Shown: positions 25,278 to 34,871, counted from the first letter of the stretch. The stretch: DNA of 64,000 bases from Mesorhizobium sp. Root157 (GCF_001427385.1 NZ_LMGJ01000003.1:264363-328362), one strand, 5' to 3'. Notes: generated from the sequence alone by a model not told the origin. Translations and numbers: made by a program.

Positions 25278-26768
25278 TTATACGCTGAGCGTGCGGCGGA
25301 CAGCCTCGCGCCAGCCTTTCAGCTTGGCGGTGCGTGTCGCTTCATCCATTTGCGGGGTGAAGCGCCGGTCAAGCGCCCATGACTTGGCGAATTCCTCGGC
25401 CTTCGGCCAGACGCCGGCCTTCGAGCCGGCAAGCCAGGCCGCACCAAGTGCCGTGGTCTCCAGAATGGTCGGCCGGTCGACGGGCGCGTCGAGAATGTCG
25501 GCCAGACGCTGCATGGTCCAGTCGGACGCGACCATGCCGCCGTCGACGCGCAATACGGTTCTGGCGGTGCCGCCCTTCCAATCCTTGTGCATGGCATCCA
25601 GAAGGTCGCGCGTCTGGAAGGCAACCGATTCCAGCGCGGCGCGGGCGAATTCGGCCGGGCCGGAGTTGCGCGTCAGGCCATAGACTGCGCCGCGCGCCTC
25701 GGCATCCCAATGCGGTGCGCCAAGGCCGACGAAGGCCGGGACCAGATAGACAGACTGGGTCGGATCGGCTTCTGCCGCGAGTTTGCCGGTTTCGCTTGCC
25801 TTGCCGATGATCTTCAAGCCATCGCGCAGCCATTGCACGGCTGCACCGGCAATGAAGATCGAGCCTTCGAGCGCATAGGTCGTATTGCCGTTCAAACGGT
25901 AGGCGATGGTGGTGAGCAGGCGGTTTTTCGAGCGCACCAGATCGCCGCCGGTGTTGAGCAGGGCAAAGCAGCCGGTGCCGTAGGTCGATTTCATCATGCC
26001 CGGCTGAAAACAGGCCTGGCCGATGGTGGCAGCCTGCTGGTCACCGGCAACGCCCAGGATCCTTATGCCGGATCCAAGCAGGTTTTCATCTGTTATTCCA
26101 TAATCATCGGCGCAATCCTTCACCTGCGGCAACACCGCGGCAGGAATGTTCAGAATGCTGAGAAGCTCGGTGTCCCATTCATTTTTCTCGATGTTATAGA
26201 CAAGCGTGCGGGAGGCATTGGTGGCATCGGTCGCGTGAACCTTGCCGCCAGTGAGCCGCCAGATCAGGAAACTGTCGATGGAGCCGGCGAGCAGTTCGCC
26301 CTTCTCGGCCCGCTTGCGGGCACCCTTCACCTTGTCCAGCATCCAGGCGATCTTGGTGCCGGAGAAATAGGGATCGAGCAGAAGGCCGGTCTTCTTGCTG
26401 AATTTCGGCTCGAGCCCCTGCTTCTTGAGCTTGGCGCACAGGGGCGCGGTGCGGCGGTCCTGCCAGACGATGGCGTTGTGGATCGGCTTGCCTGTCGCCT
26501 TGTCCCAGATGACGACGGTTTCGCGCTGGTTGGTGATGCCGATTGCAGCTACATCGGCGGCGCGGCACTGTGCCTTCTTCAAGGCGGCTTTCACCGTCGA
26601 AACGACGCTGCCCCAAATCTCCTCGGGATCATGCTCGACCCAACCGGATGCCGGGTAATGCTGGGTGAATTCCTTCTGGCCGAGGCCGACCACCTTCATT
26701 GCGCTGTCGAACAGGATCGCCCGGCTCGAGGTGGTGCCCTGATCGATCGCCAGCACAAAGCCGCTCAT
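25278..26768 (-). CDS. glpK: Glycerol kinase
   Basis: A 496-residue FGGY-family kinase that phosphorylates glycerol with ATP. The N-terminus [21 protein letters not shown] has the phosphate-1 loop; [20 protein letters not shown] and [28 protein letters not shown] are diagnostic of GlpK. The ATG at 26766-26768 is preceded by GCGGGGGACA. It lies 79 bases downstream of glpD and is convergent with mmsB (15-base gap). No glycerol permease gene is nearby, so uptake must be encoded elsewhere or be passive. Confidence 0.95.
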   Translation of the reverse strand: MSGFVLAIDQGTTSSRAILFDSAMKVVGLGQKEFTQHYPASGWVEHDPEEIWGSVVSTVKAALKKAQCRAADVAAIGITNQRETVVIWDKATGKPIHNAIVWQDRRTAPLCAKLKKQGLEPKFSKKTGLLLDPYFSGTKIAWMLDKVKGARKRAEKGELLAGSIDSFLIWRLTGGKVHATDATNASRTLVYNIEKNEWDTELLSILNIPAAVLPQVKDCADDYGITDENLLGSGIRILGVAGDQQAATIGQACFQPGMMKSTYGTGCFALLNTGGDLVRSKNRLLTTIAYRLNGNTTYALEGSIFIAGAAVQWLRDGLKIIGKASETGKLAAEADPTQSVYLVPAFVGLGAPHWDAEARGAVYGLTRNSGPAEFARAALESVAFQTRDLLDAMHKDWKGGTARTVLRVDGGMVASDWTMQRLADILDAPVDRPTILETTALGAAWLAGSKAGVWPKAEEFAKSWALDRRFTPQMDEATRTAKLKGWREAVRRTLSV

Positions 26769-26847
26769 TGTGTCCCCCGCCAAAAACCCGATTGCGGCCG
26801 ATCCTGCCTTGCCGGCACCGAACGGCGCAAGGGGCAGCGGCCCTGCT

Positions 26848-28377
26848 TTATTCGGCAGCCGCCGCTGGATGCCGGTTGCTCAGGGTTCGCATGAATAAAT
26901 CTAGCGCCGATGACTGGTCCGACGTAAGGCGCAGGCCTCGCTTGGTTCGGCGCCACAACACGTCCTCGGCGGTGACGGCCCATTCGTTCGCAACCAGATA
27001 GCGCACTTCGGCCTCGTAAAGGTCGGCGCCGAAATGTTGGCCGAGTTCGACAATCGATTTGGCCCGGCCAAGCAAGCCATGTGCCCGCGTTCCATAGAGG
27101 CGCACGAGACGACGGGCATGGTGGGGATCGAGGAACGGATAGGCGTTGCGCAATTTTGTGACTTCGGCGACAAAGCCGGTCGCTGGAAAATCGCCGCCGG
27201 GCAGCGGCGCATTCGCCGTCCAGGGCTTGCCGCGCTTGCCAAGAAAACCCTCGATCTTTTCCAGCATCGCTTCGGAAAGCCGGCGGTAGGTGGTGATCTT
27301 GCCACCGAACGCATTGAGGAGCGGCGCTCCCGCCTCGCCTTCCTCGGCTTTCAACACGTAGTCGCGGGTCGCCTCCTGCGCCTTGGAGGCACCATCGTCA
27401 TAAAGTGGGCGCACCGCCGAATAGGTCCACGCGATATCGGCGCGCGTGACCGGCTCGGCAAAATACTCGCTTGCCGCCGAACACAGATAGTCAATCTCGG
27501 CGTCGCTGATCTTCACATCGTGCGGATCGCCCGGATAGTCCTGATCTGTGGTGCCGATCAGGGTAAAATCCTCTTCATAGGGAATGGCGAAGATGATGCG
27601 CCCATCCTTGTTCTGGAAGAAGTAAGCGCGCGGATCGTCGAATTTCTTCGGCACGACAATATGGCTGCCTTGGACGAGGCGGACATTGTGGACATCGTTC
27701 CGGCCTAACGCTTCCGACAGGACATGGTCGACCCAAGGCCCTGCCGCGTTGACCAGCAAACGGGCCTTGACCTCTTCGCGGGCTCCGGTGCGCCCATCCT
27801 CCAGCGTAACCGCCCAGAGTTCGTTTTCGCGATGTGCTGAGACAACCTTGGTGCGCGTGCGGATATCGGCACCCCGATCGGCGGCGTCGCGGGCATTCAA
27901 GACGACCAGCCGGGCATCGTTGACCCAACCGTCCGAATATTCGAATGCCTTCGAAAACAACGGCTTCAGCGGCTTTCCTGCCGGGTCGCCACGCATATCC
28001 AGCGTCTTCGTCGCCGGCAGCAACTTGCGGCCGCCAAGATGATCGTAGAGAAACAGGCCGAGCCTGAGCAGCCATGCCGGCCGCAAGCCCTCGGCATAGG
28101 GCAGCACGAAACGCATCGGCCAGATGATGTGGGGCGCATTGCGCCACAACACCTCGCGCTCCATCAGCGCCTCACGCACCAGCCGGAATTCGTAGAATTC
28201 CAGATAGCGCAGGCCGCCGTGAATGAGTTTGGTCGACCCCGAGGACGTGCCGCTGGCGAGGTCGTTCATCTCGGCAAGAAGCACGGAAAAGCCGCGGCCG
28301 GCAGCGTCGCGGGCAATGCCACAGCCATTGATGCCGCCGCCGACGACCAGAATGTCATGGATCGGGGTTTCGCCCAC
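26848..28377 (-). CDS. glpD: Aerobic glycerol-3-phosphate dehydrogenase
   Basis: A 509-residue FAD enzyme that oxidises glycerol-3-phosphate to dihydroxyacetone phosphate and feeds electrons to quinone at the inner membrane. The N-terminal FAD motif is [19 protein letters not shown], followed by [18 protein letters not shown], typical of GlpD. The start is a GTG at 28375-28377 with GGAGAACTTC upstream. It is the promoter-proximal gene of the glpD-glpK unit; a near-consensus promoter and an operator array lie just upstream, next to the divergently placed end of glpR on the same strand. Confidence 0.95.
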   Translation of the reverse strand: MGETPIHDILVVGGGINGCGIARDAAGRGFSVLLAEMNDLASGTSSGSTKLIHGGLRYLEFYEFRLVREALMEREVLWRNAPHIIWPMRFVLPYAEGLRPAWLLRLGLFLYDHLGGRKLLPATKTLDMRGDPAGKPLKPLFSKAFEYSDGWVNDARLVVLNARDAADRGADIRTRTKVVSAHRENELWAVTLEDGRTGAREEVKARLLVNAAGPWVDHVLSEALGRNDVHNVRLVQGSHIVVPKKFDDPRAYFFQNKDGRIIFAIPYEEDFTLIGTTDQDYPGDPHDVKISDAEIDYLCSAASEYFAEPVTRADIAWTYSAVRPLYDDGASKAQEATRDYVLKAEEGEAGAPLLNAFGGKITTYRRLSEAMLEKIEGFLGKRGKPWTANAPLPGGDFPATGFVAEVTKLRNAYPFLDPHHARRLVRLYGTRAHGLLGRAKSIVELGQHFGADLYEAEVRYLVANEWAVTAEDVLWRRTKRGLRLTSDQSSALDLFMRTLSNRHPAAAAE

Positions 28378-28416
28378 GAAGTTCTCCGAGATTTCGTTGC
28401 GCGGCTATTTTTCCAA

Positions 28417-28460
28417 TTTCGAAATCAATTCGAGATTATTTCGAAATGATAACGAATGTC
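28417..28460 (-). promoter_or_regulatory. Array of four 11-bp repeats, probable GlpR operators
   Basis: Four consecutive 11-base units on the plus strand are TTTCGAAATCA, ATTCGAGATTA, TTTCGAAATGA and TAACGAATGTC (28417-28427, 28428-28438, 28439-28449, 28450-28460). They share a TTCGA/ACGAA core at one-turn spacing. TTCG/CGAA half-sites are also found in E. coli GlpR operators. The array covers the -10 and spacer of the glpD promoter, as expected for repression. Confidence 0.7.
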
Positions 28461-28462
28461 AA
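28435..28462 (-). promoter_or_regulatory. Predicted glpD promoter
   Basis: On the minus strand a consensus -35 box TTGACA (28462-28457) is followed after 16 bases by AATAAT (28440-28435). The start site would fall near 28428, about 50 bases upstream of the glpD GTG. The overlap with the 11-bp repeats suggests direct competition between polymerase and GlpR. Confidence 0.65.
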
Positions 28463-28499
28463 ACGACCTCTCGGGGTAGTTTTCACCGTCCGACCATCC

Positions 28500-29270
28500 T
28501 CAGGCGCGGGCGGTCGTTTCGATCAGTTGAACCTCGGATTCCTCGCAGATGCGGCGTACCGAAGCGATCTCGCAACGGTCGGTGATGAAGGTATTGACCT
28601 GGGAGAGATGGCCGATGCGCACCGGCGCTGTCCGCTCGAACTTGGTGCGATCGGACACCAAAATCACATGCCTGGCATTGGCAATGATGGCCTGCGCCAC
28701 TTTGACTTCGCGGAAATCGAAGTCGAGAAGCGCGCCATCGTGATCGATGGCGGAGGCGCCGATCACCGCGTAGTCGACCTTGAACTGCTTGATGAAATCG
28801 ACTGCCGCCTCGCCTACGACGCCGCCATCCGAGCCGCGGACGACACCGCCGGCAATGACCACCTCTATGGAAGGATAAACGCGCATCCTGTTGGCAACAT
28901 TGATGTTGTTGGTGATGACCATGAGGCCGGAATGATCGAGCAGCGCGTTGCTGACCGCCTCTGTCGTGGTGCCGATATTGATGAACAGCGAGGCACTGTC
29001 CGGGATCAGGCGCGCGGCGGCCTTGCCGATGGCTTCCTTCTCGTCCGCAGCGATCTTGCGCCGGGCCTCATACTCCATGTTTTCGATGCCTGAGGGGAAC
29101 AGCGCCCCACCATGGACACGGCTCAGCAGGCGCTGATCGCACAGATCGTTGAGGTCCTTGCGGATGGTCTGGGGGGTGACCGAGAAATGCGCGGCCAGAT
29201 CATCGACCAGTACCCTGCCCTTGTCCTTGGCCATCTGGATGATTTCGACATGGCGAGGTGGGAGGTACAT
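28500..29270 (-). CDS. glpR: DeoR-family repressor of glycerol-3-phosphate metabolism
   Basis: A 256-residue DeoR-type regulator. The N-terminal helix-turn-helix is VDDLAAHFSVTPQTIRKDLNDLC, followed by the DeoR signature and a sugar-phosphate sensor domain with INIGTTTEAVSNAL and VIAGGVVRGSDGGVVG. The DeoR subfamily that controls glp genes in Pseudomonas and E. coli has this look, and the gene sits directly upstream of glpD. Glycerol-3-phosphate is the expected inducer. It probably also represses itself, given an inverted repeat just upstream of its start. Confidence 0.9.
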   Translation of the reverse strand: MYLPPRHVEIIQMAKDKGRVLVDDLAAHFSVTPQTIRKDLNDLCDQRLLSRVHGGALFPSGIENMEYEARRKIAADEKEAIGKAAARLIPDSASLFINIGTTTEAVSNALLDHSGLMVITNNINVANRMRVYPSIEVVIAGGVVRGSDGGVVGEAAVDFIKQFKVDYAVIGASAIDHDGALLDFDFREVKVAQAIIANARHVILVSDRTKFERTAPVRIGHLSQVNTFITDRCEIASVRRICEESEVQLIETTARA

Positions 29271-29280
29271 GGCTCAACCT

Positions 29281-29317
29281 GTTTTCGTTTTTTCGACCCA
29301 TAGCGTAAAACGAAAAC
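29281..29317 (-). promoter_or_regulatory. Inverted repeat upstream of glpR, probable autoregulatory site
   Basis: GTTTTCGTTTT (29281-29291) and AAAACGAAAAC (29307-29317) are perfect 11-base inverted copies with a 15-base spacer, 11 bases upstream of the glpR ATG. They contain the same TTCG/CGAA half-sites as the array before glpD. Confidence 0.6.
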
Positions 29318-29388
29318 GATGAACAGGCATGAGGCGTGCAAAAGAACTTGCGGATTGGTCGTGAGCCTATCGAAAATGCGGGCGGACT

Positions 29389-30801
29389 TCAGGACAGACC
29401 GCGGGCGAGTTCGGTGATGACGGTAAAGGCCGTTTCGATATCCTGGGCGGTGGTTTCGAATTGGCCGGCCTGGAAACGGATGGCAAAACGCCCGTCCACC
29501 TTCGTTTGCGTCAGGTAAATACGGCCATCGTCGTTGATGGCGTTGAGCAGGCGCAGATTGTGCCCGTCGCCGTCAATGCCGGCGGGAGTGCGATGGCGAA
29601 ACGAAAACAGGGACAGCATCGGCGCGGTGACGATCTCGAAATCCGGCTCGGCAGCCAATTGGCCGGCCAACCTTTCGCTCCATGAGACGTGATTTCGTAT
29701 CATCATGCGCAAGGCTTCGAGCCCATGCGCGCGCAACAGGAACCATAGTTTAAGCGCCCGGAAACGGCGTCCGAGCGGCACCGACCATTCGGAATAATTG
29801 ACGATGCCGTCATGGCCATGGGTCTTGAGGTATTCCGGCTTGATGGCCAACGTTCGCACGTGGCTGTCAGGATCGCCGATGAACTGGATCGAACAGTCGA
29901 ACTGGGCGCCCAGCCATTTGTGCGGATTGAAGACGATGGAATCCGCGCCCTCCACACCGGCCCAGAAGTGCCGGTACTCCGGACAGATCATGGCCGAGCC
30001 GGCCCAAGCGGCATCGACATGGAGGTAGAGGCCGTGACGGCGCGCAATATCTGCAACAGCCGCTATATCGTCTGTTGCGCCGACGCTGGTGCCGCCAACG
30101 CAAGCGATGATCCCGGCCGGAAGGAAGCCATTGGCGCGGTCGGCGGCGATTGCCGCTTCAAGGGCAATCACGTCCATCGCCCGCAACGGACCCTTGACCG
30201 GGATGCGGACCAGATTCTCCTCGCCTATGCCGGACACCCAGATGGCGCGATCAATCGACGTGTGGACCTGATCCGACGAATAGATGCGCACGGCCTGCTG
30301 GCCGGCGAGCCCCTTCTTGTTGCCCTGCCAGGCGAGCGCGCGTTCGCGCATGGTGAGAACGGCGGCCAATGTGGCCGAGGAAGCCGAATCCTGAATGACA
30401 CCGGAAAAGCCTTGTGGAAGGCCGAGCGCCTGGCGCATCCAGTCGATGATGCGCATTTCAAGTTCCGTCGCCGCCGGCGAGGTCTGCCACAGCATGCACT
30501 GGGCAGCCATGGCCGAGACAAGGTATTCGGCCACGACCGAGACGGGAGCGGCATTGGCCGGGAAATAGGCGAAGAAGCGCGGATGCTGCCAATGGGTCAT
30601 GCCCGGCACGATCGTCGCCTCGAAATCCGCGAATATCTTCTCCATCGGCTCGCCGGCTTCCGGTGGGGAGGCCTCAATGGCGCGGAAGACGTCACCCGGT
30701 TCGGTACTCGGCCTCACCGGCCGGTCGCGCAAGGTTTGGCGATAGTCGGCACCCCACTCGGCGGCCCGGATCGACCAGTCGCGGAACTCGTTGCCGTCCA
30801 T
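29389..30801 (-). CDS. Group II PLP-dependent decarboxylase (aromatic amino acid decarboxylase-like)
   Basis: A 470-residue fold-type I PLP enzyme. The cofactor Lys is Lys295 in FNPHKWLGAQ; HVDAAWAGSA supplies the PLP-pyridine Asp, and HPRFFAYFPANAAPVSVVAEYL is a signature of the aromatic-L-amino-acid decarboxylase group. Substrates in this group include DOPA, 5-hydroxytryptophan, tryptophan and tyrosine; the specific one cannot be read. The gene starts only 23 bases after the Anbu gene, on the same strand and with a GGAGAGAG ribosome-binding site, so it is probably co-transcribed with the Anbu cassette. Downstream, 118 bases separate it from glpR. Confidence 0.85.
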   Translation of the reverse strand: MDGNEFRDWSIRAAEWGADYRQTLRDRPVRPSTEPGDVFRAIEASPPEAGEPMEKIFADFEATIVPGMTHWQHPRFFAYFPANAAPVSVVAEYLVSAMAAQCMLWQTSPAATELEMRIIDWMRQALGLPQGFSGVIQDSASSATLAAVLTMRERALAWQGNKKGLAGQQAVRIYSSDQVHTSIDRAIWVSGIGEENLVRIPVKGPLRAMDVIALEAAIAADRANGFLPAGIIACVGGTSVGATDDIAAVADIARRHGLYLHVDAAWAGSAMICPEYRHFWAGVEGADSIVFNPHKWLGAQFDCSIQFIGDPDSHVRTLAIKPEYLKTHGHDGIVNYSEWSVPLGRRFRALKLWFLLRAHGLEALRMMIRNHVSWSERLAGQLAAEPDFEIVTAPMLSLFSFRHRTPAGIDGDGHNLRLLNAINDDGRIYLTQTKVDGRFAIRFQAGQFETTAQDIETAFTVITELARGLS

Positions 30802-30824
30802 TTGGCTCTCTCCGGTCGGATAAA

Positions 30825-31556
30825 TTACTCAGGATAGTCCGGCAATTGCTGGAAGGCTGCCTTCAGGGCGTCCGACCAGCCTTCCGAGATCGTGCGGTAA
30901 TAGGGATCGTCTTGGCCGATCCTTTTCCTCAAACCGACCTTGAAGCTGTCTTTCTCATAAAACATCAGATCGAGCGGCAACCCGACGGACAGGTTCGATT
31001 TCAACGTCGAATCAAACGAAACCAGCATCAGTTTGACGCTTTCCGCGAAGGTCATGGCCCGGTCATAGGCCCGGATGATGATGGGCTTGCCATACTTGGT
31101 CTCGCCGATCTGGAAGAACGGCGTATCGTCGGTCGCCTCGATGAAATTGCCTTCCGGATAGATCATGAACAGGCGCGGCTGCGAACCGCGAATCTGACCG
31201 CCGAGAACGAAAGAAGCGTTGAAATAGGCATCCGCCCGTTCGCCTTCCGGCGCCGAACTGGCAATGACTTCCTTGACTGTATCGCCCACCAGACGCGCGG
31301 TCTGATACATCGACGGCGTTTCGAGCAAGGTGGCGCGACGATCGGCAACGGCTTTGGTGCGTTCGTCGAGCAGGCTGACAACGGCTTGCGTTGTCGCGAG
31401 ATTTCCGGCGGTCATCAGCACGATGACGCGGTCGCCCGGCAGTTCCCAGACATGCATCTTGCGATAGGTGGAGATGGAATCCATGCCGGCATTGGTGCGC
31501 GTGTCCGACATGAACACGAGCCCGCGGTCGATCTGCAACCCTACGCAATAGGTCAT
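30825..31556 (-). CDS. anbu: Anbu, bacterial proteasome-type peptidase (ancestral beta subunit)
   Basis: A 243-residue Ntn-hydrolase of the proteasome beta superfamily. It begins MTYCVGLQIDRGLVFMSDTR: removal of Met would expose Thr2 as the N-terminal nucleophile without a propeptide. Asp18 and Lys33 occupy the places of the proteasomal Asp17 and Lys33. Anbu proteins assemble into lock-washer helices rather than closed rings; robust proteolytic activity has been hard to show. The ATG at 31554-31556 has GGAAGAG upstream. Upstream on the same strand are a transglutaminase-like protein, an alpha-E protein and an ATP-grasp ligase, the standard Anbu neighbourhood. A 135-base gap with a palindromic repeat precedes it, so a separate promoter is possible. 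Confidence 0.92.
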   Translation of the reverse strand: MTYCVGLQIDRGLVFMSDTRTNAGMDSISTYRKMHVWELPGDRVIVLMTAGNLATTQAVVSLLDERTKAVADRRATLLETPSMYQTARLVGDTVKEVIASSAPEGERADAYFNASFVLGGQIRGSQPRLFMIYPEGNFIEATDDTPFFQIGETKYGKPIIIRAYDRAMTFAESVKLMLVSFDSTLKSNLSVGLPLDLMFYEKDSFKVGLRKRIGQDDPYYRTISEGWSDALKAAFQQLPDYPE

Positions 31557-31633
31557 GGATACTCTTCCGACATGATCTTGGCGCGCGCCGCGATCTTTCA
31601 GATTCGCTGACGCGCTCCAAGTATTTGTTTTCA

Positions 31634-31680
31634 TGCATGTCGTTATCCCCAAACCGGTTCCCACTTTCGGGCGACATGCA
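31634..31680. repeat. Dispersed palindromic repeat, copy A
   Basis: TGCATGTCG (31634-31642) and CGACATGCA (31672-31680) are perfect inverted arms around an inner AAACCGG...CACTTTCGG core. It belongs to the same family as copies at 40294, 52514, 56385 and 63696: different outer arms, shared inner core of the type CCGAAAACCGG then TTCCACTTTTCGG. It lies between the transglutaminase-like gene and anbu. Confidence 0.7.
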
Positions 31681-31691
31681 TTGGCGCGGAA

Positions 31692-32486
31692 TTACTGCTC
31701 TACCGTGATCTGAACCGCAAGCCGTTCTTCGGCCTGTCCCAAGCGGATTCCCGACGCAGGCATGGCATCCCGGTAGTCGCGGCCAACGGCTATGCGCACA
31801 TAACGCTCATCCGGGGAAATGCCATTCGAAGCGTCGAATCCTACCCAGCCGAGCTTCGGGACATGAACTTCCGCCCAGGCGTGGCTGGCGGTCTGCTGGA
31901 TGGCGGTGTCCATCATCAAGTAGCCGCTGATGTAGCGGGCCGGCAAACCCATGGCGCGCGCGGCGGCTATGAGTATATGGGTGTGATCCTGGCACACGCC
32001 CATGCCGAGCGCCAAGGCGTCTTCGGCGGCCGTTTGCGTGGTGGTGCTGCCGATAGTGTAGCTCACGCACGCACCGACGCTCATCATCAGCCGATGCAGC
32101 TTTTCGATATCGCTGCCGTCACCGGCGGAAGCGACCAGGTCGGTGATCCCGCTACCGGCTTTGGTCAGGTGCGTTTCCTGGCAAAACAGCCACAATGGCG
32201 CGAACCCGTACTGCATGCCGTAGACACCGGCGGTGTCGCGCGTTTCGACTTCGCCGGCGACCTCGACGACAATGCGGTGCGGATCGCCCTCGACGCTGAT
32301 CAGGCGCGTGTCGTTTTCGAAGTGATCCTTGAAGCGGACCTCCTCGCGTGCGCCTTCGATGGTCAAGTCCCATGAAAGCACCTTCTGCGTCGGCCCGCTG
32401 GACGGCATCAGCCGCAGGCGCTGGAGGGCATAGTGCACCGGCACATCGTAGCTATATTCGGTCCGGTGAGTGATCTTCAGCCGCAT
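31692..32486 (-). CDS. Transglutaminase-like cysteine protease of the Anbu cassette
   Basis: A 264-residue protein with an N-terminal beta-rich bacterial transglutaminase N domain (MRLKITHRTEYSYDVPVHYALQRLRL) and a C-terminal papain-like core. The catalytic triad is visible: Cys165 in GMGVCQDHTH, His202 in SHAWAEV and Asp218 in GFDASNG. Prokaryotic members are thought to be peptidases rather than crosslinking enzymes. No signal peptide. It starts 9 bases after the alpha-E gene with GAGGTCTCTGG upstream, so the two are co-transcribed. In published comparative genomics this trio plus Anbu is predicted to make and cleave a peptide or amide tag. Confidence 0.9.
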   Translation of the reverse strand: MRLKITHRTEYSYDVPVHYALQRLRLMPSSGPTQKVLSWDLTIEGAREEVRFKDHFENDTRLISVEGDPHRIVVEVAGEVETRDTAGVYGMQYGFAPLWLFCQETHLTKAGSGITDLVASAGDGSDIEKLHRLMMSVGACVSYTIGSTTTQTAAEDALALGMGVCQDHTHILIAAARAMGLPARYISGYLMMDTAIQQTASHAWAEVHVPKLGWVGFDASNGISPDERYVRIAVGRDYRDAMPASGIRLGQAEERLAVQITVEQ

Positions 32487-32495
32487 CCAGAGACC

Positions 32496-33437
32496 TCAAT
32501 GAAACCGGTAGTGCTGGGCGATTTCGTTTCCGAGCCGGGTGTTGTCGCGGATGAAATCGCTCAGGAATTCGTGCAAGCCGGCGTCGAAAATGTCCTTGAT
32601 GGAGCCCACCTTGAGCAAGGAGCGCGTTGTCAGTGCCGTGTCATGGCAGGCGTGCCGCTCGCCGTAGTCCTCGGAAAGGAGATTGAGATGCTCGGCAATG
32701 AAACGGTAGCAGAAAGCCAGCGAACGCGGCATGCGGCCGTTGAGGATCAGATAGTCGGCAATGTTGGACGGCTTGTAGGTCGCGTCATAGTTCCAGCGAT
32801 AGGAGCGGTGGGCCGACACCGAGCGCAGGATCGATTCCCACTGGTAGTTGTCCAGCGTCGAGCCAACCCAGGAAATCGACGGCAGGAGCACGTAGTATTT
32901 GACGTCGAGGATACGCGCGGTGTTGTCGGCGCGTTCGACATAGGTGCCAAGCTGGGAAAAATCGAAGATCTCGTTCCTCAGCATGGTGCCATAGAAAGCG
33001 CCACGGATCAGCGCCGTTTCGCGCTTGATCGCGTCGAGCACCGCAGGCAGTTCGCGCTCGTCGATGGGCTTGGCTAGCATGCGCTTCAACGACATCCAGG
33101 CCTCGTTGATGCTTTCCCAGGTCTCGCGGGTCAACGCGGTGCGGACCATGCGGGCATTGGTGCGGGCGGTTTCGATCGACGACATGACCGATGATGGATT
33201 GGACGTGTCGCGCAACAGGAAATCGGTGACGTTGGCCGCCGTGTAGTCGCTGTATTTGTTGGCGAAAGCCACATCCGAGCCGGAACTGATGATGACGGAG
33301 GTCCACTCCTCCGAGGCATCCTGCGTACGCGTCAGCGCCATGCGCAAGCCGGCATCGACGAGACGCGCCATGTTTTCAGCCCGCTCGATGTAGCGGTTCA
33401 TCCAGTAAAGGCCATTGGCAGTGCGCCCGAGAAGCAT
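32496..33437 (-). CDS. Alpha-E domain protein (DUF403)
   Basis: A 313-residue, largely helical protein starting MLLGRTANGLYWMNRYIERAENMARLVDAGLRMAL, the hallmark of the alpha-E (DUF403) family. It contains repeated E-R-A-x-N/D-x-A/T motifs (YIERAENMAR, YVERADNTAR) that pack together. No enzymatic activity is known; the family almost always occurs with the circularly permuted ATP-grasp protein next door, sometimes fused to it, and probably forms a complex with it. The ATG has GGGAGGACC upstream, 21 bases after the ATP-grasp stop. Confidence 0.92.
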   Translation of the reverse strand: MLLGRTANGLYWMNRYIERAENMARLVDAGLRMALTRTQDASEEWTSVIISSGSDVAFANKYSDYTAANVTDFLLRDTSNPSSVMSSIETARTNARMVRTALTRETWESINEAWMSLKRMLAKPIDERELPAVLDAIKRETALIRGAFYGTMLRNEIFDFSQLGTYVERADNTARILDVKYYVLLPSISWVGSTLDNYQWESILRSVSAHRSYRWNYDATYKPSNIADYLILNGRMPRSLAFCYRFIAEHLNLLSEDYGERHACHDTALTTRSLLKVGSIKDIFDAGLHEFLSDFIRDNTRLGNEIAQHYRFH

Positions 33438-33458
33438 CAGATGGTCCTCCCGCCCGGC

Positions 33459-34871
33459 TCAGTCATCGAGCACCCACGTATCCTTGGTGCCACCGCCTTG
33501 CGAGGAATTGACGACCAATGAGCCTTCCTTGAGCGCAACCCGGGTAAGGCCACCGGGAACAAGCTGGATGCGATCGGACACAAGCACATAGGGGCGCAGG
33601 TCGACGTGGCGGGGGGCAAGCCCTTTTTCCGTCATGATCGGAACCGTGGAGAGCGCCAGCGTCGGCTGGGCAATGTAGTTCGACGGCTTGGACGACAGCT
33701 TGGCGGCGAACGTCTCGCATTCCTTCTTGGAGGCAGCGGGGCCGACCAGCATGCCGTAACCGCCGGAGCCGTGAACTTCCTTGATGACCAGTTCATGGAT
33801 GTGCTCGAGCACATATTTCAGGCTGTCCGGCTCCGAGCAGCGCCAAGTGGGCACGTTACCGAGGATGGCCTTGCGTCCGGTGTAGAACTCAACGATTTCA
33901 GGCATGTAGGAGTAGATCGCCTTGTCGTCGGCAATACCGGTTCCGGGTGCATTGGCAATGGTGATGTTTCCGGCGCGATAGACATCCATGATGCCGGCGA
34001 CGCCGAGCGTGGAATCGGGATTGAACGTCAGCGGGTCGAGGAACGCATCATCGACGCGGCGGTAAAGCACGTCGATCTGCTTGTAACCTTCGGTGGTGCG
34101 CATGGCGACGTGACCGTCGACAACGCGCAAGTCCTGGCCCTCGACCAGTTGCACGCCCATCTGGTCGGCCAGGAAGGCATGTTCGAAATAGGCCGAGTTG
34201 TAGCTTCCCGGTGTCAGCACCGCGATGGTGGGCGCATCCTTGGCGCCCTCGGGCTTGACTGCCGCAAGCGACTGGCGCAGCAATTGCGCGTAGTTCTCGA
34301 CCGGGCGGACCTTGATCTGCTGGAACAACTCCGGAAAGAGCTGCATCATCGTCTCGCGGTTTTCCAGCATGTAGGAAACACCGGATGGCGTGCGGGCATT
34401 GTCCTCCAGCACATAGAACTCGTTCTCGCTGGTGCGCACGATGTCTATGCCGATGATGTGGGTGTAGACGCCGGCGGGCGGGCGCACGCCGATCATTTCA
34501 GGAAGGAAAGCCTCGTTGCGGGCAATGAGGTCTTTCGGCACCCGTCCGGCACGCAGGATTTCCTGACGATGGTAGATGTCGTCCAGAAAGGCATTCAGCG
34601 CCTGCACGCGCTGTTCGATGCCCTGCGTGAGGCGCCGCCATTCCTGGCCGGAGATGATGCGCGGCACAATGTCGAACGGGATCAGCCGTTCAGAAGCTTC
34701 CTGCTCGCCATAGACGGCGAAGGTGATACCGGTCTTGCGAAAGACCCGCTCGGCATCCTGCATCTTCTGGGCAAGTCTGGCCGGATCCTGTTCCTTGAGC
34801 CAACGATCGTAAGCCGTATATGGCTTCCTGAGCCCGGATACTTCCGGGAGCATTTCATCGAATGCCGCCAA
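33459..34871 (-). CDS. Circularly permuted (type 2) ATP-grasp protein of the Anbu cassette
   Basis: A 470-residue ATP-grasp ligase of the circularly permuted group (DUF404/DUF407). Recognisable blocks are GITFAVYGEQEASERLIPFDIVPRII, YVLEDNARTPSGVSYMLENRE, and KEVHGSGGYGML; the last is the displaced nucleotide-binding loop. These enzymes are predicted amidoligases that join amino acids or modify peptides with ATP. The frame is open upstream, but the best start is the TTG at 34869-34871 because AGGGGAGG lies six bases before it and it yields MAAFDEMLPEV and the normal length; the ATG six codons later is the alternative. It is the first gene of the cassette; the promoter should lie in 34872-35040. 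Confidence 0.9.
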   Translation of the reverse strand: MAAFDEMLPEVSGLRKPYTAYDRWLKEQDPARLAQKMQDAERVFRKTGITFAVYGEQEASERLIPFDIVPRIISGQEWRRLTQGIEQRVQALNAFLDDIYHRQEILRAGRVPKDLIARNEAFLPEMIGVRPPAGVYTHIIGIDIVRTSENEFYVLEDNARTPSGVSYMLENRETMMQLFPELFQQIKVRPVENYAQLLRQSLAAVKPEGAKDAPTIAVLTPGSYNSAYFEHAFLADQMGVQLVEGQDLRVVDGHVAMRTTEGYKQIDVLYRRVDDAFLDPLTFNPDSTLGVAGIMDVYRAGNITIANAPGTGIADDKAIYSYMPEIVEFYTGRKAILGNVPTWRCSEPDSLKYVLEHIHELVIKEVHGSGGYGMLVGPAASKKECETFAAKLSSKPSNYIAQPTLALSTVPIMTEKGLAPRHVDLRPYVLVSDRIQLVPGGLTRVALKEGSLVVNSSQGGGTKDTWVLDD

